From Leptospira neocaledonica (lineage in GTDB: Bacteria; Spirochaetota; Leptospiria; Leptospirales; Leptospiraceae): a DNA stretch of 64,000 nucleotides. The stretch is taken from the NCBI RefSeq assembly GCF_002812205.1, contig NZ_NPEA01000007.1:124001-188000 (forward strand). Reading direction: 5' to 3'. Shown in pieces: positions 36,478 through 43,930 of the stretch. The notes below the pieces were generated by a model that did no database searches, was not told the origin of the DNA, and saw nothing but the letters and a program-made list of their open reading frames with translations. The translations under genes were made by a program, and so were the position numbers. Within the stretch, counting starts at the first letter, position 1. Every line of letters begins with the position of its first letter.

Positions 36478-38379
36478 TTATTTTTTAGTCGGGAAAATAG
36501 TTATACCGTAATAGGAGACGGACTTTTCTCCCTTGAAGGTCAGTATCCTTTTTTTGGAGTCGAACTTCCAACTTCCGGCATTTACCAATACTTCGAAACC
36601 TTTTCCATAATGTATTTCGGGAAGAAAGATTTCAGCTACCGGGATTTCATCTCCTTCCTTTCGAAAAGAATATTTGAACATGGATTTTTCCATATCAAAA
36701 CTGATCGCTTCCGGATTTCCTTTGGTGCGGATTGGATAAGGCCTGGAGAATGCTCTGACAGCTCTTCCCCCATTCTCATCTATACTCTTAGGAGTATCCA
36801 AAGAATAAAGAGAAAGATCTTCTTCATTCCATCTATCTCCTAAACTGTGAGTATTATCAGGAGTATAATTCCATAGTGTATAATGTACGAAGTTTTTCTC
36901 GATAGAAGTTATGATACGATTTAGAGAAGCTTCCAAGTGAGAATAATTTTTTGTTCTAAACGCTAATCGCCCGTTCATGTCCATTGGGATCCCAGTTTCT
37001 CCGATCACCGTAGGACAATTATTCATCTTCTTGATGGAAACTTCTTTGATCATTCTGATCGTATCTTCGTAAGCCTTCCCTACATTCTTCTTTCCGAATA
37101 TTGGAACCTGTTTAAAGATATGAACTCCGAACCAAGGAATATAACGTTTGAACATCAATACGGAAACATCATACCAATGAGTCGCGTTGATTACTGTTCC
37201 TTCTCCTTTTTTTGGTTTTTCGTCCCAATCCAATTCTAAACTTCCTGGATCCGATTCTACAAAGATGGAGAATTTTTTCTGAACGGATTGTATTCTAGTT
37301 TTGAATCTTTTAATAAATGGAAGCATGAACTCAGGATAGAATTCTATCTTTCTTCCCCTATATTTATTAAAATAATCGGGGCGAAGTAACATCGGAGCGC
37401 CGTTCGGATCATAATCCCAGACTCCATGTTGTCTCCAAATGCAATGTTTTCCTTCTTGCCATAGAGGAACCGACTTAGTATTTATTTTGGTTTTTCCTAA
37501 ATTGAATCCCGTAAACCCGAGCATATACGCGTTGTTTGCCCTGACAGTTCTTCCTTCGGATAAGAACATTTCTTGGAAAGGAGAGGTAGTTAGAATTTTA
37601 CCGAAACCAAGTCCGGAAAATTCTCCTATATTTTTTTTACCGATCCATCCAGGAGAAGGCTCATTTAAGGAATCGAATCCTAATACGTTTTTGTATTTAG
37701 CGACCTTCTTCGCGATCCGACACATTGCTTCTATATAATGATCTTGTAAAAAAGTTTCTACATTCTTTCCACGAATGGAAAGTTTAGGCGCAAATGTTTT
37801 TCCCCCGAAGAACAGAGTGAACATTGTAGCGCAAGCATACTTCTGATAGTTTAGAGGCCAGGACATTCTTTTGTAATTCCTGCCCTGGAAATGATGGACG
37901 ATTGCAGTATCGGAATCTTTAATATTCTCTATATTCATTCCGACTTCTTCCAAGGTCCAACCAGGAGCACCATCTCCCCCCGTGAATCTAGACCAAACGT
38001 CTTGGTGAGGATCTATGAATACGTAGAATCCCTTTTTATCGGCAAGAGCCACCATTCTTTCAATATAATCCAGATACGCTTGGTCGTATTTGCCTGGACC
38101 TAAATGTTCCACTGCTTCCCAAGTTACGAGAAAGCGTAGAAAGTTAAATCCCCACTTCTTCAAACGATCCAAATGTTCAGCAGCTTCTTTTTCTTCCAAA
38201 GGTCTTCCGACAAAAGAAACTTTTCTATGATCATGAAAGGTTAAGGACTGATCAAAATGTGTGGTCCCATCCGGTTTAAATGGAAGTTTGGAACTTCCCG
38301 AAAGATTTACTCCTCTTAACTGGAGAATGTACCCTTCCGAATCTATAAAATTCCCGTCTTCTACCTTGATTTCCAGCAT
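36478..38379 (-). CDS. Glycoside hydrolase family 5 (endoglycoceramidase/steryl-glucosidase-like)
   Basis: A 633-residue GH5 enzyme. The start (LQLRGVNLSGSSKLPF), NFLRFLVTWEAVE and FIDPHQDVWSR mark the barrel; the acid/base Glu240 lies in FDSLNEPSPGW and the nucleophile Glu461 in VIGETGIPMD. ATHWYDV is the barrel 6 segment. Residues about 550-633 form a C-terminal beta domain as in the GH5_12/endoglycoceramidase group, which acts on glucosylated sphingolipids or sterols. No signal peptide is visible, so the enzyme may be cytosolic. The patatin gene ends 6 bp upstream on the same strand, so a joint lipid-degrading role is plausible. Confidence 0.85.
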   Translation of the reverse strand: MLEIKVEDGNFIDSEGYILQLRGVNLSGSSKLPFKPDGTTHFDQSLTFHDHRKVSFVGRPLEEKEAAEHLDRLKKWGFNFLRFLVTWEAVEHLGPGKYDQAYLDYIERMVALADKKGFYVFIDPHQDVWSRFTGGDGAPGWTLEEVGMNIENIKDSDTAIVHHFQGRNYKRMSWPLNYQKYACATMFTLFFGGKTFAPKLSIRGKNVETFLQDHYIEAMCRIAKKVAKYKNVLGFDSLNEPSPGWIGKKNIGEFSGLGFGKILTTSPFQEMFLSEGRTVRANNAYMLGFTGFNLGKTKINTKSVPLWQEGKHCIWRQHGVWDYDPNGAPMLLRPDYFNKYRGRKIEFYPEFMLPFIKRFKTRIQSVQKKFSIFVESDPGSLELDWDEKPKKGEGTVINATHWYDVSVLMFKRYIPWFGVHIFKQVPIFGKKNVGKAYEDTIRMIKEVSIKKMNNCPTVIGETGIPMDMNGRLAFRTKNYSHLEASLNRIITSIEKNFVHYTLWNYTPDNTHSLGDRWNEEDLSLYSLDTPKSIDENGGRAVRAFSRPYPIRTKGNPEAISFDMEKSMFKYSFRKEGDEIPVAEIFLPEIHYGKGFEVLVNAGSWKFDSKKRILTFKGEKSVSYYGITIFPTKK

Positions 38380-38385
38380 TGGATC

Positions 38386-39270
38386 TTAATCTTCCCCGAA
38401 TTGAATCTTAGCGTCTTCGTATCCGCGGCTGATCAGATAATCCGCTTGCACTTGAGAGAAATTTAATATACTTCCGAAACCGAGAGAAGTCCTCGGGCCG
38501 ATCACTCTGATCTTATAATCCGTTTTTTCAGGTTCGGAGAAAGACAATAAGGATTTAGTGAATCCCTTCTTCTTATTATCCTTTTGTTTTTTTTGGTATT
38601 GCAGGTTTGCCATGATAGTCTGAAAGGATCCGATCAAAGAAAGTTCGAAAACTCTCTCGAGTCCGTCCCTTCTGTTCCGTGGAAGTCCCATATTCACTCC
38701 TCCCACAGGAGACAACAATACTACTACGATCTCTTTTGCGCCTCTTTCTACCGCTGGGAGGATCGGAACATTCGCCATCACTCCCCCATCCCAATGAGGT
38801 TTTCCATCCACATATTGCCAAGGAAAGATCAAAGGTATGGCAGAAGAAGCCATCACATGTTCTATATCTATATCCTTGTTCCCAAAAAAGACCAATTCGG
38901 CGGTAAGTATATTCACCGCGGTGATGATGATCTCCATCGGATTTTTTCGCATATTACGAAAATCTAATTGAGAATAAAGTAGATATTTTAAAGGAGTTGT
39001 GTCCGCGAGTGGAGAAAACCTACGGAAGATTAGGTCCAGAAAATCGTTCCAGATGGAGTATTTCATCACCTTTTGGATTTCGATGGATTTCCAAAGTTGT
39101 ATGATCCTAGCTGCATCCATTCCGCAACCTAATGCGGAAGCGGTGATCGCTCCAACGGAAGTTCCGCAGACTATATCCGGTTTGAATCCGATTTCTTCTA
39201 AATATTTTAGGACCCCGGCATGATATGCTCCTCGAGCGCCTCCACCGGATAATACCAAAGCCCGCTTCAT
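38386..39270 (-). CDS. Patatin-like phospholipase
   Basis: A 294-residue patatin of the RssA type. The oxyanion-hole motif GGGARG (residues 9-14), nucleophile elbow GTSVG (Ser38) and the catalytic Asp of WDGGV (near residue 160) are all present, so it should be active as a lipid acyl hydrolase or lysophospholipase. The first base of the gene is 6 bp upstream of the GH5 gene in transcription order (patatin first, GH5 second). There is no signal peptide. The upstream region holds a dispersed-element pair and the structured locus at 39.55-39.76 kb. Confidence 0.9.
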   Translation of the reverse strand: MKRALVLSGGGARGAYHAGVLKYLEEIGFKPDIVCGTSVGAITASALGCGMDAARIIQLWKSIEIQKVMKYSIWNDFLDLIFRRFSPLADTTPLKYLLYSQLDFRNMRKNPMEIIITAVNILTAELVFFGNKDIDIEHVMASSAIPLIFPWQYVDGKPHWDGGVMANVPILPAVERGAKEIVVVLLSPVGGVNMGLPRNRRDGLERVFELSLIGSFQTIMANLQYQKKQKDNKKKGFTKSLLSFSEPEKTDYKIRVIGPRTSLGFGSILNFSQVQADYLISRGYEDAKIQFGED

Positions 39271-39345
39271 TCCAAATTAAATCCTGCCGGAGTCAGTCTT
39301 AGGTTTCGCAGGTAAATTTCAAGACGGAATATTGATTTGGAATTT

Positions 39346-39464
39346 TGTAGTATCTTCGACAATTTCTACACAAATTCACTCTAGCGCGGATATCAGCAGC
39401 TAATACGAACTTAAGGTTTGGAAGAATGGACTGAGATTTTGGAATTTGCGTCGAAGTTACTACA
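39346..39464. repeat. Inverted pair of the dispersed element upstream of the patatin gene
   Basis: TGTAGTATCTTCGAC (39346-39360) faces GTCGAAGTTACTACA (39450-39464) with one mismatch between the arms and an 89-bp centre. It lies 75 to 194 bp upstream of the patatin start within a 541-bp gene-free stretch. The centre shows no similarity to the centres of the other pairs at first reading. Confidence 0.75.
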
Positions 39465-39545
39465 GATTTCACTCAGGAGAATTTCCCCGAGTTAAGCAAA
39501 ATCTAAAAAGGAAGGAATTAAAACCTTCTGAGTGTCTGCGTCTAG

Positions 39546-39668
39546 CTATGCTAAATGCCCGAAAGTGACCAATTCTCGGAACTCAGAAAGGCCAGTGGTC
39601 TGATGGTATTGCAATAGGTCCAAGAGGGCCATTTTGCAGGGGCCTGGGCTATTGCTCAGCCACCTCAC
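39546..39668 (-). CDS. Possible 40-residue (or 28-residue) micro-ORF in the structured locus
   Basis: From GTG 39668 the frame gives 40 residues ending LSEFRELVTFGHLA; an inner ATG at 39632 gives 28 residues (MALLDLLQYHQTTGLSEFRE...). The middle is amphipathic-helical, but the coding strand also needs the RNA stem. It overlaps the 17-residue micro-ORF out of frame. No ribosome binding site precedes the GTG or ATG, so translation would have to be coupled or frameshifted. Low confidence. Confidence 0.25.
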   Translation of the reverse strand: MRWLSNSPGPCKMALLDLLQYHQTTGLSEFRELVTFGHLA

Positions 39669-39702
39669 AGGTCATTTTCTTGCTGCAACTGTCGCTACTC
39701 AA
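39649..39702 (-). CDS. Possible 17-residue micro-ORF with near-perfect Shine-Dalgarno
   Basis: TTG 39702 starts a 17-codon frame (MSSDSCSKKMTCEVAEQ) that ends at TAG 39649. It is preceded at 8-nt spacing by AAAGGAGG (39711-39718 on the complementary strand), an extensive match to the anti-Shine-Dalgarno. The peptide contains two Cys. It could be a leader peptide or a micro-protein that overlaps the larger micro-ORF by frame shift. Confidence 0.4.
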   Translation of the reverse strand: MSSDSCSKKMTCEVAEQ

Positions 39703-39731
39703 CTAAACCACCTCCTTTAACGTGTGGCCAG

Positions 39732-39759
39732 ACAGTATTCTGTCGCATTAAAAAGTCAA
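39732..39759 (-). promoter_or_regulatory. Promoter-like sequence with an overlapping dyad for the structured locus
   Basis: TTGACT (39759-39754), a 16-bp spacer and TACTGT (39737-39732) on the minus strand form a sigma-70-like promoter. The -10 half overlaps GACAG-TATT-CTGTC (39731-39744), a 5-bp dyad that could be a repressor site. It lies just after the MFS stop at 39812. Confidence 0.4.
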
Positions 39760-39811
39760 GAAATGTCCGTATTTTTTTACGGATTTCAAAAGCAAGTTCC
39801 TAAACCAAGAC

Positions 39812-41032
39812 TTAGGAAACTATTTTCACCTTTCTGGAAAGATAGAGAGCGAGAAGATTGAAACCGACCGCGAAGTAACCTACTACATCAAATCTTTCGA
39901 AAGTTCCATTTGGCAATTGGACCAAGATCGCTCCCGCGAGAAGTGCTCCAATACCTGTGGCCACACTTTGTAAGCTGGAATTCACAGACATAAAACTTCC
40001 TCGTACCTCAGGGCGAATGGCAGAAGTTAGCATCGCCATAGAAGGAATCACCCGACCGGATACTAGGACCATGAAAACTGTCGTAACTCCGAGCGCCATG
40101 TATACCGGAAGATCCTTAGGCAAATGGGTAATTGCAAGTATAGGAAGTAAAGCGAGAAGAACTAGGATCAGAAAAACCTTATGTTTTCCAAACTTATCGG
40201 ACATGAATCCGACGATCCAGGAAGAAACAAAGGTGCAGATCCCGCCTATCTCGTAGATATGACTGACCTGAGTCTTGGAGAAGCCCATATTCCTCTCCAT
40301 AAAAACGGCGATCGAAGTTACGACAGTAAACCCGCCCAAGATCACGCTCATAAAAAACGCAAGAGCCACTAAATGGTCCCTCTTAGAAAGAACATTGATT
40401 AATTGGCTGAAGTCCGCAACCTTCTGTTTTTCCATTTTAGAAGGAAGACTAGGCAAATATAGAATGGCCAGAACCAGGATCGGAAGGCCCAAAAGTACGA
40501 TAAATGCAAAGGTATAATTCCAACCCGAGCTCATCGCAATACGGATACCGGAAGGAACTCCCAGAACGGAGGCAGCAGAGAATGCACCCATCACTCCGCC
40601 CATCGCCTTCCCTCTTTTTTCGATCGGGAAAACATCACCTATGATAGAAAGAATGACCCCGCTGACCATTCCACCGAAAATCCCGGCAATGATCCTTGCA
40701 AAAAGAAGAAAGGAATACGTATTTGCAACCGCGCAAAGCGCGGTTCCTACCAAAAACCCTACATATAAAAAGATTGCGGCTGACTTACGATTAAAACGAT
40801 CTATAAAGTTTGCCCCGATCAAAGCAGCAATTGCGGCGGCGAAAGAATAAGAAGAAAGGACTAAGGAAAACATTGCAGTATCGATCTGGAACTGCTTCAA
40901 AAAATAATCCTGAAGCGGGAACATGATCATAAAGTCCATGATATTGGTGAATTGAATACTCGCAAGAAGTAGGATCAGGAACAATTCATGACGAACTATT
41001 TTTGTCCGAGGAAGGGAAGCTACGGATTCCAT
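39812..41032 (-). CDS. Major facilitator superfamily transporter (DHA1-type)
   Basis: A 406-residue MFS protein with about 12 helices. The FIDRFNRKSAAIFLYVG loop between helices 2 and 3, RIIAGIFGGMVSGVILSIIGD in helix 4 and the second-half loop GFMSDKFGKHKVFLILV are family motifs. It resembles DHA1-like drug or sugar efflux proteins. A single start ATG at 41032 (MESVASLPRTKIVRHE) fits. It is divergent from the GGDEF gene; its 3' side faces the structured region. Substrate unknown. Confidence 0.85.
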   Translation of the reverse strand: MESVASLPRTKIVRHELFLILLLASIQFTNIMDFMIMFPLQDYFLKQFQIDTAMFSLVLSSYSFAAAIAALIGANFIDRFNRKSAAIFLYVGFLVGTALCAVANTYSFLLFARIIAGIFGGMVSGVILSIIGDVFPIEKRGKAMGGVMGAFSAASVLGVPSGIRIAMSSGWNYTFAFIVLLGLPILVLAILYLPSLPSKMEKQKVADFSQLINVLSKRDHLVALAFFMSVILGGFTVVTSIAVFMERNMGFSKTQVSHIYEIGGICTFVSSWIVGFMSDKFGKHKVFLILVLLALLPILAITHLPKDLPVYMALGVTTVFMVLVSGRVIPSMAMLTSAIRPEVRGSFMSVNSSLQSVATGIGALLAGAILVQLPNGTFERFDVVGYFAVGFNLLALYLSRKVKIVS

Positions 41033-41342
41033 ATACTTACCAGATTTTTTTACGCGAGTTATAAAGAGATAAATTTTTAGAAGTTCCGTATTTTACTCAT
41101 ATAAATTTGTTCTTACAAAGTTTGGAGATTAAATAGATTCGAATAATCACCTAGAACTTAGTTCAAGAAATTTCTGAAATTATAGAGAGGCAATTGTAAT
41201 GCGGATTTGGATGACGAATCGGCACCCGAGTTTCTTTCCTAACTTAATAAATAATTTTTCGATTTTTGTTATTCGGATTTTTCACTTCCTCTCTCAGAAG
41301 CGTATAAACATAAATCTTCATTCGTCTATCTGAATATCCTCT
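41033..41342. other. Gene-free divergent spacer between MFS and GGDEF genes
   Basis: About 310 AT-rich bp with no credible gene, no recognised repeat and no confident promoter. A run AATAATTTTTCGATTTTTG lies near 41250. Promoters for both flanking genes are expected here. Confidence 0.5.
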
Positions 41343-42458
41343 ATGAAACTCAGAAGATACCTTTCGGAAGACTTTTCTTATTCGAAATCCGGAGAAATCC
41401 GTAGACTTCGTACTCTAGACAATGACAAGTCCGTCAGGATCCTTAGTATTTTTTCCCTTCTAATTTCCTGTATTCTTTTCACTCAAAATATACTTTCACC
41501 GGGAACTCCCGATGGTGGACATCTTCAATTCTTGTACGGAGTGAGCTTTGGAAGTTCTGCTTTGTTTTCCAGTTTGATGTTGGCCGTTCTCGCCTTAAAG
41601 GACATAAAAGGTAAAAAACTTTCATACTTCGCCATGATCGGGTATGTCGGAATACTTACATTCACAACTACTTTCGCAACCTTAGTAGATCAGTATCATA
41701 CCTCCGATTATTCCGCTTTTTGTTTCGGATTACTTCTTCTTCCACTTTTCTTAAGGGCAAGTTTTGCCACTTATCTAGCCATCGTCTTCGTAAATGTGCT
41801 CTTCTTTTCATTCGGTTATTCTTATATGATAGAAAGAGAACTAACTTCCTCCGTTGTAACCCCTATTATTGCATTCTCCATTGCAAGTATGGGAGCAGCG
41901 ATTAATGTAGAAGGTACCCGTTTAAAAAGCAACCTTCTGCAATTACAATTAGAAGAATCTAATAAAAATCTAAAAGAGCTATCTCATAAGGATTCCTTAA
42001 CTGGACTTTTTAACAGAAGGCATTTAATGGAATCTTTAAGCACCCTTTTGGCCGCGTCTAAAAGATACGATTTTCCGTTGTCGGTCCTTCTACTCGATTT
42101 AGATCATTTCAAAAAGGCAAACGATTCCTTAGGGCACCAAGTGGGAGATAAACTGCTCGCAACTATCGGAAGATCATTATCAGGATTAGTAAGAGATTGT
42201 GACGTGGCAGCCCGTTATGGCGGAGAAGAATTCTGCGTAGTATTATCCAATACGAATATAGAAGGAGCAAAATTCGTAGCAGAAAGAATCCGAGCCAGAA
42301 TAGAAACCGAAACCTTCGAAGAGATCCCTTGGACAATTACTGTAAGTATCGGTGTCGCAACAAGAGAAGGAGACGAGACTCCGGAAGACTTCCTCAAAGC
42401 TGCAGACAAGAAATTGTACGAATCAAAGGCCGCCGGAAGGAACAGAGTCTCCGCTTAA
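41343..42458 (+). CDS. Membrane diguanylate cyclase (GGDEF)
   Basis: A 371-residue protein with about five to six N-terminal helices (residues about 35-190) and a GGDEF domain (about 205-371). DSLTGLFNRRHL starts the domain and the active site is GGEEF. RDCD five residues before it fits the RxxD inhibitory site, so the enzyme should be active and subject to product inhibition by c-di-GMP. The 3' end overlaps the convergent SSF gene by 36 bp. The sensor part has no known name. With HDOD and cheD it suggests a lifestyle-switch network. Confidence 0.92.
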   Translation: MKLRRYLSEDFSYSKSGEIRRLRTLDNDKSVRILSIFSLLISCILFTQNILSPGTPDGGHLQFLYGVSFGSSALFSSLMLAVLALKDIKGKKLSYFAMIGYVGILTFTTTFATLVDQYHTSDYSAFCFGLLLLPLFLRASFATYLAIVFVNVLFFSFGYSYMIERELTSSVVTPIIAFSIASMGAAINVEGTRLKSNLLQLQLEESNKNLKELSHKDSLTGLFNRRHLMESLSTLLAASKRYDFPLSVLLLDLDHFKKANDSLGHQVGDKLLATIGRSLSGLVRDCDVAARYGGEEFCVVLSNTNIEGAKFVAERIRARIETETFEEIPWTITVSIGVATREGDETPEDFLKAADKKLYESKAAGRNRVSA

Positions 42459-43847
42459 TTCCATTTCCGACTCGAATAAAGAAATTCTAATATATCTTCC
42501 CAAAAACTGTCCTAAAAAGCTGACCCCTAAAGCGGGGATTGTAGGGGGTAACCATTGCGGTCCGAAAAATTTCAGGCCTAACCAAACGATCATCCCAGAA
42601 AACATAGCATAGACTGCCCCGCTCGCATTCGCTTCTTTCCAGAAAATGGCAGCAACCAAAGGAACAAAAAGAGAAACTAAACTGATGGAGGATGAGTCCG
42701 CGACCAACTGATAAATATTTGTCTCACTCAGCGCCATTCCTGTAGAAACAATTGTTACGATCAATACTGAAGAACGCATCACTCTCAGTAATAATTTTTC
42801 GGAAGGATTTTTCAAAGTAGGACGGATCAAATTTTCTCCTAAAACCGATGCAGGTGCCAAAATCGCGCCGGAAGCAGTACTTAAAATCGCCGAAAGTAAC
42901 GCTCCGAAAAATAGAATCTGTATAAATAAAGTAGAATGTACTAATACAACATGAGGAAGTATCATCTGATTATCCCCGGCAGCGATCTCAGGATACACTC
43001 TCCTTGCAAAATATCCTGCAAGCAAAGGTAGAAATGCAACAGTTAGGTACATTCCTCCGCCCAAAAAAGAAGAATACACAGCGACCTTTTCCGATTTAGA
43101 AGACATTACTCTTTGGAAAATATCCTGTTGAGGAATAGAACCCAATCCAATCGTCATCCATGCGGCGATATAAGCAAGGACCGCTTCTGTTTCTAATGGA
43201 GGGAAGAAGGAAAAAAATCCAGGCTTTGCAGTTGCGATGACTGTTTCAAATCCACCCGCCTTATCTTGTAGATCCCAAACTAAAACTAAAAGCCCTACAA
43301 TAATCAAGATGGTCTGTAAGAAATCCGTAATGGAGATCGCCCACATTCCCCCAATATAAGTATAGATCAATACCACAACAGATGCTAAAAGTATTCCGAC
43401 ATACATATCGAATCCGAACAAGGAATGGATAACTATTCCCATCGCAACCAACTGAGCAGCAATCCACCCGAAGTAGGAAGGAATCATAAATAATGCAGAA
43501 AGGAATTCAACCTTACGACCAAATCGATTTTTGTATAAGTCACCGAATGTAAGAATATTCATCCTGTACAATGGCTTCGCAAAAAATATCCCTACCAAAA
43601 AAAGACAAAGTGCTGCTCCGAAAGGATCTTCAATGACAGCCAAGACCCCTCCATCCACAAACTTGGAAGAAGCACCCATTAATGTTTCCGACCCGAACCA
43701 AGTGGCAAATAAAGCGGAAGATGCAAGCACAAGCGGAAGTCTTCTTCCTGCTAATACATAGTCTTGGGAACTATTAACATATCTAGAGGCAAATGCTCCG
43801 ATCGAAATAGTGACAACGATATATAGAATAACGAAAAGGCCGAGCAA
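42423..43847 (-). CDS. Sodium:solute symporter (SSF family)
   Basis: A 474-residue polytopic protein with about 13 helices in the SSF arrangement. DYVLAGRRLPLVLASSALFATWFGSETLMGA marks the start of the fold and IYTYIGGMWAISITDFLQ matches the sodium symporter family's conserved GGxWAVxxTDxxQ segment. Translation starts at TTG 43847 because an in-frame TAA lies right before it; AGGA nine bases upstream supports it. The solute is unknown (proline, pantothenate, sugar and urea transporters all belong here). It overlaps the GGDEF gene tail-to-tail. Confidence 0.85.
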   Translation of the reverse strand: MLGLFVILYIVVTISIGAFASRYVNSSQDYVLAGRRLPLVLASSALFATWFGSETLMGASSKFVDGGVLAVIEDPFGAALCLFLVGIFFAKPLYRMNILTFGDLYKNRFGRKVEFLSALFMIPSYFGWIAAQLVAMGIVIHSLFGFDMYVGILLASVVVLIYTYIGGMWAISITDFLQTILIIVGLLVLVWDLQDKAGGFETVIATAKPGFFSFFPPLETEAVLAYIAAWMTIGLGSIPQQDIFQRVMSSKSEKVAVYSSFLGGGMYLTVAFLPLLAGYFARRVYPEIAAGDNQMILPHVVLVHSTLFIQILFFGALLSAILSTASGAILAPASVLGENLIRPTLKNPSEKLLLRVMRSSVLIVTIVSTGMALSETNIYQLVADSSSISLVSLFVPLVAAIFWKEANASGAVYAMFSGMIVWLGLKFFGPQWLPPTIPALGVSFLGQFLGRYIRISLFESEMELSGDSVPSGGL

Positions 43848-43930
43848 TTAAGAATGTCCTGGGAGAAAGCTTACTAATTGCGATCCTGAAACTTACAGAA
43901 TCAAAACGCAAGCGATAATAAGAAGATTGA

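Larger units (their letters stand above)
39541..39725 (-). ncRNA. Candidate structured RNA or leader with micro-ORFs
   Basis: In a gene-free stretch between MFS and patatin genes (39271-39811) the minus strand shows a promoter-like pair (39732-39759), then AAAGGAGGTGG, then two short overlapping ORFs, then a long stem. GCAATAG (39651-39657) pairs exactly with CTATTGC (39609-39615). Inside that stem CCAGG pairs with CTTGG and the GGCC blocks pair with each other around a loop CCTGCAAAAT. A second hairpin, GACCA with TGGTC (about 39567-39600), follows. I recognise no Rfam family. It could be an RNA, a leader for patatin, or two small genes. Confidence 0.5.

Noticed and set aside
39541..39760. 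Cobalamin riboswitch suggested by GCAACTGT and CCACTG-like pieces
   Set aside because: The pieces are on opposite strands or in the wrong order, no B12 box is present, and no B12-related gene is downstream.
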